This document shows positions 56,280 through 64,000 of a stretch of DNA of 64,000 bases, one piece after another. Below the pieces are notes generated by a model. That model was not told where the DNA came from and ran no database searches. It saw nothing but the letters and a program-made list of their open reading frames with translations. The DNA lies in NCBI GenBank assembly GCA_035772405.1, contig JAYKKM010000048.1, forward strand, positions 1,991,501 through 2,055,500. Direction: 5' to 3'. A program made the position numbers and the translations under genes. This DNA is from Chrysogorgia sp. JL179-B06. Taxonomy: Eukaryota; Cnidaria; Anthozoa; Scleralcyonacea; Chrysogorgiidae. Position 1 is the first letter of the stretch, and each line of letters starts with the position of its first letter.

Positions 56280-56640
56280 TCAGGTTAAGTACAAATACAC
56301 GCGTGCGAGATCTGCGGACCAGTGACGGGGGGAATGGATGAACTCTAGGTAGAAAAGGCGGGAGAGGGGTTATTGGGGATACTAAAGAATTGTGTTCAAT
56401 AGAAACGAAGATATACAAAGTGGTAAATTGAATGGAGCGGCAGCGGCAGAACCGGATTATTAAAGGCGGGCACGGATGGGACGGCAGCTCCCAGGCCCTG
56501 GAGAAAAATAGGCCCTTTCTCACTAAACTTTATTCTACAAAGTAGATGTTCTTTGTCGACTCCCCTCTGGAAAGTTTCGGGATTATGCGACGCTTGTTAA
56601 TTAATCAAATCCGTCTGTTGTAAATTCAAACAAGTTCGTT
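56280..56640 (+). repeat. Resumed duplicated unit (matches 42776-42920 and 44735-44845)
   Basis: GGCGGGAGAGGGGTTATTGG with GATACTAAAGAA matches 42833-42865, and AAGTAGATGTTCTTTGTCGA with CGCTTGTTAATTAAT matches 44750-44815. These blocks show that the STELLO-like unit of copy 1 and copy 2 is a tandem segmental duplication later split by different insertions. Confidence 0.75.
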
Positions 56641-56935
56641 GCGTGCGGTTGCTGTACCAGGGCGACCTATACCGACAGCAACACCAATAGACGACCCACA
56701 GCCAGGAATCTCTAAGGCAGACGTAAAGACTGCGATAAACAAGATGAAGCGAGGAAAGGCGGCAGGACCAGATGAGATAACATTGAAAATGGTATACTAG
56801 TGGCACTAGGAGAAGGGACTACATGGCTACATAGAGTTTTGAATGCAATATGGAGAGATAAGCGAATCCCTGATGACTGGTTAGAATCCATTTTGGTACC
56901 CATATCTTTAAGAACAAAGGAATCATCCCGATAAG
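56640..56935 (+). pseudogene. Non-LTR reverse transcriptase N-terminal fragment
   Basis: The plus frames give ISKADVKTAINKMKRGKAAG then PDEIT, and after a frameshift ALGEGTTWLHRVLNAIWRDK then RIPDDWLESILVP. These are the opening motifs of a LINE reverse transcriptase. The catalytic YxDD region is missing. Confidence 0.75.
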
Positions 56936-57189
56936 TGTGTGGCAGCTATATTTTATTTTTTATTTTACTTCGCCTTGATTATGTAGTTTATACTATATTC
57001 ATTATAAGGCTTGTAAAACCGCAACAGCAATCGCCAATTACTTCGGTTCCGTTACAACATGTAAAACCTGGCTTTACAACATGTAAAACCTGGCTTGGTC
57101 TGACATAATGTCAGACCATGTTTTTGGAATTATATTGCACTCTGGGTGCATCTGAGTAGAGTTGGTGATAGACGGACAGTTTTAGTTTA

Positions 57190-57600
57190 ACAGCTTTATT
57201 GGACACGTCTATGTGACATACTCAATAAAAATACATAGATACAAGAAAAAATAAAAGACGGGCCCAACGAGGCGCAGCCCTACGGTAGGAAAACATACAT
57301 CATAAAAATACATGAAAGCGGGGGGCAATAATACATATATACATAAAAGTTTAAGCCCGATGACATGGGCAGTCGCGCACAAGCGACCATGTGCAGGACA
57401 TGTCTATATCAAAAGTATAAGAAAATATAAAATAATAAAAATATATATATAAAAAATATAAGTTACAAAGAAAACCCTTAAAAGAAGCAGCACTATGGAA
57501 AGTATGTAATGGGGCTAGCTTGCAAATAAAGTTCCAGTGGAGAGCCGTGTCGAGACGACTCGACTCCCTTGAGGGGACAAACGGCATTCATTCCCTTGAG
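57190..57600 (-). pseudogene. LINE 3' end fragment
   Basis: The minus frame ends DMSCTWSLVRDCPCHRA, a C-terminal signature seen in CR1-group ORF2 proteins, preceded by LDTALHWNFICKLAPLHTF. Truncated and not functional. Confidence 0.55.
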
Positions 57601-58481
57601 GGGACAAACGGCATTCATGCGCATAATACCTCATTGGCTACTAGGAATGAATAATTCAAAATTTAGCCTTGTTGGCGCTTACATTTCTCAGATGTGTACC
57701 TCGATATGTGTTACGTGTTAACTAAACTACATTTTAAACTGAAAAACATTCGCTTACCACGAGGTCTAGATGGTTCCCTAGCTCACTCATGTATTTACAG
57801 TCAGCCGATTTGGCAATTCTGCTATGTTAGCCATAGTAATCTTGTTAATCTTGTGCTAGAAATTGGTCGAATAGACCAACAACCCTATGAGCGATGCGAA
57901 ATGTGTGCCTCGCGATACAGAGCATTGAGACTATTGTATAATGCTCGTAATACGTCTTTATTATTATTTTATTATTATTCGTCAGTGTTAACACTGTTCG
58001 TAGAGCACAAAAAACTCGAATAGTTTCCATGGCAGAATAGTTCCAAAAGCCTTTGGTCAATCAACGGGTGGCATTCAAGTGGTCTTCTCAAATTCGGCCA
58101 CGAAGCGACAAACAAGAGTGAAAGACCTTCTGCTCGCCAAAGCGGCCAATATGTTTCTACAATCATGGCCAAATGTAGCGGGACACTTGCGTTAATTTCC
58201 CCCGCCTCCCCCCATTCAATGTTGTTATTTATGAAATTTTGTTCATGTTTCATATGCCAACATATCACACACTGAACATTGTAATTAAAAAAATAAAACA
58301 TGGCGAAATAATAGTATAATGCCAAAGTATTTTGGTTTGGGTCACGCAATTTGCTATGAATGCCGTGTAATTTGCTGTGATTTAGCGACTTTTATGTGAA
58401 ACTTAATGTAGGAATGCCATTCGTCACCACATTGTATTGCATTATCTTATATACATCTCAAACACTCAACATTGTACGGGG

Positions 58482-58503
58482 GAGGGGGGGGGGGGGGGGG
58501 GGG
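58482..58503 (+). repeat. Poly-G tract
   Basis: A G-run interrupted by one A (GGGGGAGGGGGGG...). No associated gene. Confidence 0.9.
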
Positions 58504-58646
58504 ACAGACTCCCTATAACATAGCGAAAATAAAGTTTAAATAATGAAATAGTGAGTTAACAAAGCAAATACTAGGAAACGCAACGCCATTTACCGACACT
58601 GTCCCGAAAACTTTTGGCCATGATTGTAGTTGTTTATGCATGAATA

Positions 58647-59206
58647 GTAAATAGACTGGATAGGAAACTGGTTGACGTCAGCGTGAAAACCTAGTTGCAA
58701 TTCGTGATGTCACGAAGATGTCACGAGTACACAGATTTTGCTGAGTTTCTCTTCGACTTCTCCATATTTTCGTATTCAAGTAGCTATATTGAGATTCCAA
58801 AATGTTTCATCGTCTTACAAACCTGCCTAAGCCACGACCAAATGATCGAGGTAAATGTTGTTCGTCTTTGTTTCAGCTGTTTTCGTTTTGTGGTGAAGAA
58901 ACTGGCGTCGCAAAACTACCGTTGTTTTAGTTGAAATTTGGGACGCGTTTTTCACCGTCTAAAGTTGGATCTTTTCGCCTAAAATGAGTAACGGTAGTCG
59001 GATATTCCATCGTAAAGTGGCATTGTGATATTTTTTGGTAGTTTGACTATCATTTTTAGCTGTATTATTGCTAAACGTTGCGATTTATGGTGATTTTGTG
59101 ACATCACGATTTGCAACTAGGTTTTCACGCGACCAACTGGTGCCTAAACCAATCAGCATGCTGGAAACGTCGCACGTGATCTTAGTTTCCTATCCAGTCT
59201 ATTTAC
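58647..59206. mobile_element. TA-flanked MITE (GTAAATAGACTGGATAGGAA)
   Basis: Inverted termini GTAAATAGACTGGATAGGAA and inward GTGAAAACCTAGTTGCAA / TTGCAACTAGGTTTTCAC. TA on both sides (58645-58646 and 59207-59208), as in Tc1/mariner-type insertions. About 560 bases, with no convincing gene. Confidence 0.7.
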
Positions 59207-59439
59207 TATCCATGGTTTATGTAATCGAACAGAATATTACGTCATTAAATATTTCTCATTGAAGGTTAAAATGAAGCACCGAATCCCCTCTTATTTATGT
59301 GAATCAGCAGCTTGACTTACAAAATGAAATTATGTTTCGTGTGGAGATTCCATATGGCCATTTAGCTCGATGGCTCGATCTAGTGAGTAGGAGAAGTTTG
59401 CATGTAGATTATGTTGAATGGCCTTGAACGCTCAAATAG

Positions 59440-59581
59440 ATAGATAACTTTATTTAAACACGCTTACAACGTCAACAAAAGCTGGTTTCCACGAAGGGCG
59501 TGTACAACAATAAAGACAAATAAAACAGTATAAAGTAACAACAGTAAAGAATGGTTCGACTAGCTAACAATGTCAATATAA

Positions 59582-59614
<33 letters not shown>

Positions 59615-59850
59615 GATTATATATCGTTATATTTATGTATTTTAAATTGATTTACATAAACGTTATTTAATGACATGAGCAGCGATTTTGCGTTCAAAGT
59701 ATAGCAGAGATTTGCTCTCCCTAATTTCTTTAGGCAAAGAGTTCCATATAAATGCCCCATCAAACATGAAACTCTTTTTCATGCTATTTGTACGTGGTTG
59801 TGGCAAACAAACGGCAGATGAGATGTCCCGAAGATTATAATTTGACATCT
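59440..59850 (-). pseudogene. LINE 3' end fragment
   Basis: The minus frame 59848-59663 encodes YNLRDISSAVCLPQPRTNSM then KKSFMFDGAFIWNSLPKEIR and ESKSLLYFERKI, the end of a non-LTR ORF2. An (ATA)n tract at 59585-59612 and ATAGATAGATAACTTTATTT at 59439 mark the 3' region. 5'-truncated. Confidence 0.8.
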
Positions 59851-60355
59851 CTTAGATTTGTGAGACTCTTTGAGCTTGAAGTGATTGCCATCCTAATGCA
59901 CTTAACGCAATTTTGTGATCAATGTCATTGTTCATATTTCAAATCACAAATCAACTGTAATAAATGGGTGGTTTGTTTTAAGACGTCACTGCGAACGTAT
60001 GTGAAAGTAACGTAATGTATTAATTCGTAAAAATCCAGTACTGTGAACTAAACAGAACTGCAATTAGACCAACCTCGTATACCCAGGGTCTTACCTCCGC
60101 TACCCAATGATCATGTGAGAAGAGAGCGTTGGTATGATAATGTGCGCGGTGTGTGCGTGATGTGTTGAGAGTCGTAAATACAAGTGAGATAGTGAGTGTG
60201 TGAGCGAGAGGACAACTTTGGGATTGTGAATGTTTACTAACAAATAAATACAAAATCAACCAAACAGTGATTGTGTGGTAAATTACAAACTGCGGAGGCA
60301 ATTTCCCACACTCGCTTCGCTCGGTCGCTCGCTAGAGGAATTAAAAACCTTATTA

Positions 60356-63349
60356 GGGGCGGACCATTTGATTTTTGAGGGGGGGGGTGGAAGATTTAGA
60401 AAAAAAAATTCCTGCAAGCCTAGAAGAAAGAAAAAAAAAATCATGCAGCGTACAATCGAGGAAAAAAAATATCATGCAAAGAGAGTGCTCAAAAAAATAA
60501 ATTCCTACAAGCTACTGATGCTCTTCGGTATGGTGTCCACAGGCTTGATTTTGCATTTTTGAGAAGGCATATTTGCAGATTTGCTGACTTAAAAGAACAC
60601 ATGGGTGAACAGTGGACAACATCACAGTGATTTTATATTTGGTATAATTTATCCTATTCATCAGTCTATAGGTCAGCAGAATGCCAACTTCAATCAAGCA
60701 GAAATTACTTATTGTTAGAATTCCTTTACAGCAGATAGCACTATGCTAAACCCATAGGCACAGGTGCATAAAATAGAATAGAAGTGGATTTTTAGGTGTG
60801 ATGAAACTTCATTCACACAAAATTCACTTCTATTTCATTTTACTCACCCTTGGGTTCAGCTTTATAGTGACAGGCTTTCATTTCCTATAAAAATAGCTAT
60901 AGGTTAACTTCTAAAGGTCTCTATACACAAGTAATATTTATATTAATATTTTTTGAATATTAAAACATCAGTTTTTATACACCATTGTTGTCATAGTTCC
61001 TTATAATTTATGGCCTTTAATAGTTTCTCTGACATCAGAACTTAGGACTTTTTAGGTAATATAATAATAATAATATAATACATTTATATAGCGCTTATTC
61101 CTATTGGTGCTAAGCGCTTTACATAATAAATACATAATAATCTATATCTAAAAAAACAAACTAAAAAACCAACTATATTCAATAATAAAACAAAGTATTA
61201 AAAAAAAGCAAGCTTAAATAGATAGGTTTTGACGGAAGTTTTAAATTGAGTTAAATTTGAAGATTTCTTGATCGAAAGGGGCAGTTTGTTCCATAGTAGA
61301 GGTGCTGTGACGGAGAAAGCACGTGAACCATAGGTGGACAGACGGAATCGTTTTTGTTGAAGGAGGCAAGCAGAAGATGAGCGGAGGTTTCTCTTGGGTG
61401 TGTAGTACTGCAATAGATCAAGGAGGTATATTGGTGCTTGGCCATTCAGAACTTTGTAAGTTAGAAGAAGAATCTTGAAATGGACACGATATTCAACAGG
61501 TAGCCAATGTAGATGCATGAGGTGTGGTGTAATGTGATCGTGCTTGCGTGACAGCGTTATCAAACGGGCGGCAGCATTCTGAACATATTGGAGCTTTTGC
61601 AAGATATATTTAGGGATGCCATATAATAGAGAGTTACAGTAATCAATTTTGGAGCTGACAAAAGCATGAACAAGTGTTTCGGCTGATTTAGAGGTAAAAA
61701 ATTTCCTTATTCTTGCAATATTGCGCAGATGGTAAAATGCAGATTTGCATACGGAGTTGACATGTAGAACCATAGACATGGTATTATCAAAGATGACACC
61801 AAAATTTCTTATAGAAGCAGCAGGCTCAATTTGATCAGATCCGACAGATACTATAGAATTCTTGGGAGGCTGGCGATGTTTAGGATAGAAAATAATAAGT
61901 TCAGTTTTGTCACCATTGAGTTTCAACTTGTTCTGGTTCATCCAACTCTCAATGTCAACTATACAGACTTCGATGCGGCTGGTTGCACTGTCTTGTTCTA
62001 TGTCACTGTTGAGACTAAATGTAGTATACAGTTGACTATCATCGGCATAGAGATGGAACGACATGTTATGGTTTCTAAGAATATCGCCTAAAGGAGAGGT
62101 GTACAATAGGTATAATATTGGACCCAGAACAGACCCTTGGGGAACACCACATGTAACATTGTGAATATCAGACTTCACACCTTTGATATTCACAAACTGG
62201 GTACGATCGGTTAAGTATGATCTAAACCAATCCAAGGCTTTGCCGGTGATTCCAAATTTGCTCTGCATTCGATAAAGTAAAATGTCATGATCGACAGTGT
62301 CAAAAGCAGCTGAGAGGTCAAGCATTAAAAGTACAACACATTTATTGTCATCAAGGGCACAAAGAATGTCATTTTGAACTCGGAGTAATGCAGTTTCACA
62401 GCTGTGGTATTTCTTATATGCGGACTGGAGGGGCTCACATAGGTTATTTTCTTCAAGATAATGGTTTAAGCGAACTGCAACAACCTTTTCAGTTGTTTTA
62501 GAAGTCATTTTCAAATTAGACACGGGTCTAAAGTTTTTAAAGATTTCATGATCTAACGAAGGTTTCTTTAACAGCGGTTGCAGCACAGCCACTTTGAGAG
62601 CAGATGGTACTTGGCTATTCTCTAGTGATAAATTGACGATTCTACAGATAATTGGCATAAGAACATCAAGATTATTCACAACAAGTTGGAATGGCAGAGG
62701 ATCGAGAGAACAAGATTTGGTGCTATAGGTCTAATCATGTCTGACAGCTCCTCGATACTGGTCGGTGTAAGTGAGCTCAATTCACAAACAAGCTGAGGCG
62801 TGTCTAGTTCTGTAAACCGAGATCCATCAGCCCCAGTCCCCGCAAATTGCTGCCTGATTATCTTGATTTTTTGGTCAAAGAAATTTGCGAATTGATTGGC
62901 AAGTTCCGCATTTGATGAACATGTTGGATAGAGTTTCTCAGGCTTCCTGTGAAGTAGATGATCAATTGTTTGGAAAAGTTTCTTATGGTCAGATCCCGCT
63001 TCCTCAATTAATGAAGTAAAATATTCCATTTTAGCGGAGTTTATAATGTCCTTAACCAATGCACGTTGATTGAGATACAACTGGCGGTCTTCTGCAGTTT
63101 GCGTATGCCGCCATCGACGTTCTAGGTACACAGTTCTTGAAGCGTATGAAAGCTTTATTAAGTTACTGTAAGCCGTTAATATCATGAGTGGCAAAAAAAT
63201 ATCCTGCAGCGGAATATATTGCGAAAAAAATATCTTGCGCTGCACTTTTACGCGAAAAAAATAACTGGCTCGTTCGCTTGGGTAGAAAAAAAATGCTTGC
63301 ATGGACTGAATCTTCCAACCCCCCCCTCAAAAATCAAATGGTCCGCCCC
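60356..63349. mobile_element. PIF/Harbinger-like element interrupted by a LINE
   Basis: Termini GGGGCGGACCATTTGATTTT followed by a G-run (60356) and the exact inverse ending at 63349. TTA flanks both ends (60353-60355 and 63350-63352). Subterminal DNA is rich in AAAAAAAT/GAAAAAAAT units. The middle is the LINE at about 61057-63180. The right end lies 43 bases before the start of STELLO-like copy 3. Confidence 0.8.
61057..63180 (-). pseudogene. L2/CR1-group LINE, reverse transcriptase with one frameshift
   Basis: Two overlapping minus frames make one ORF2: about 63180-62725 (SLIEEAGSDHKKLFQTIDHL ... [15 protein letters not shown]) and about 62725-61198. The second holds [49 protein letters not shown], the catalytic [11 protein letters not shown], and the tail [21 protein letters not shown] one-base shift near 62725 separates them ([11 protein letters not shown] continues in the second frame). 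The endonuclease domain is absent. The 3' end has TTTATATAGCGCTTATTCC with AAGCGCTTTACA, a potential hairpin, and an (ATA)n tail at 61060-61079. Inserted in the Harbinger-like element and fairly young by its near-intact frame. Confidence 0.88.
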
Positions 63350-63392
63350 TTAGCTTATCATCAACCTCGGGGATTCGCGCCTCGATTAACGC

Positions 63393-63796
63393 ATGAGCAG
63401 TAGATACAAAAAGACAAGCAAAATTATGAAACTACCAAGAAGACCAGCAAAATATTTCATCATTATTGCCGTGGCGTTAGTCGTCGTTTGTGGCTACCGG
63501 TACCGGTTTTCTGGCAGTTTCAGTGACGAAGACACGAAGCAACGTTGGTCGAATCTGGAGACCCACCAGGACACGGCTATCGATTGGAAGACTTTAGCGA
63601 GCGAAGGGAAATTGATAGCGGACATAGACTGGTCGAAAATCGAGAGAAAAGAGCCACCACCTCTACATGAAAGACACGACAAATGGATCGTGGTTACGAC
63701 TATATCCCTTCCTACCAAACAAGTGCAGGATTTATCAAAGATTAAGGGCTGGAAGATTATAGTTGTTGCCGATTCCAAAACGCCAAAACACTGGAC
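63393..63796 (+). CDS. STELLO-like first exon, tandem copy 3
   Basis: Encodes MSSRYKKTSKIMKLPRRPAK, then the anchor YFIIIAVALVVVC, the stem, DWSKIERKEPPPLHERHDKW and DSKTPKHW, ending TGG AC before GTAAGT. The ATG used by copies 1 and 2 is AAG here, so translation may begin at 63393 or at 63426. The same phase-2 donor and similar intron start are kept. Any second exon lies beyond the right edge. Confidence 0.75.
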
Positions 63797-64000
63797 GTAA
63801 GTATATATTTCAACACAACCCAAACAACATTTGCTGGCGATGCTTGAAGTCATGAGCTGCTTATCGCCTTCCCTGTATCAATTGCGTCTCACGAGGTGTC
63901 AAACACGCGCTGTTTGGAAATGCCATGTCGTATTATTCCATGTTAATATTCCATATTGTGCAGTGCGTCATGGCGATCGAGCGGGGGTAGTATTAAACGT

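Overview
This is eukaryotic, almost certainly metazoan nuclear DNA. Genes are split by spliceosomal introns, the sequence is AT-rich, and most of the window consists of transposable elements and minisatellites. The repeat mix (CR1/L2-like LINEs, a Penelope-like relic, hAT, pogo/Tigger, PIF/Harbinger-like, TTAA-flanked MITEs) and the gene content suggest a marine invertebrate. An anthozoan cnidarian is my best guess, held weakly.

Region by region. (1) 447-2057, minus: first two coding exons of a STELLO/DUF288-like Golgi glycosyltransferase, running off the left edge. (2) 2.1-10.7 kb: repeat-rich intergenic DNA with a decayed hAT transposase, tRNA-derived SINE pieces and a Penelope-like GIY-YIG relic. 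(3) 10778-30183, plus: a 17-exon gene reconstructed by phase-matched splicing. It encodes a 592-residue protein with about four membrane segments followed by armadillo-type repeats; its introns hold many inverted-repeat elements. (4) 30465-32159, minus: an intronless FANCE gene, convergent with the previous gene. (5) 32.2-38.5 kb: MITEs, a ribozyme-like Penelope tail and several exon-like segments of an unidentified gene. (6) 38.6-64 kb, plus: three tandem copies of the STELLO-like first exon (38672, 45512, 63393), each with an intact splice donor but no recognisable catalytic exon before the next copy. The first two copies share several hundred bases of flank and then scattered blocks of homology, broken up by large independent insertions.

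The most unusual structure is nested, at 46.8-55.9 kb. A pogo/Tigger relic is split by a 7.8-kb element with CACTG termini, and that element contains a 5.7-kb element with CCTTAC termini. Both inner elements carry intron-containing genes whose products share a similar C-terminal domain. Other notable items are a 1.7-kb near-palindrome with a 9-bp target duplication carrying an alpha-kinase gene piece on both arms, TTAA-flanked MITEs abutting through a shared TTAA, a GC-AG intron and a 26-nt microexon. All identifications come from reading the sequence without database searches.
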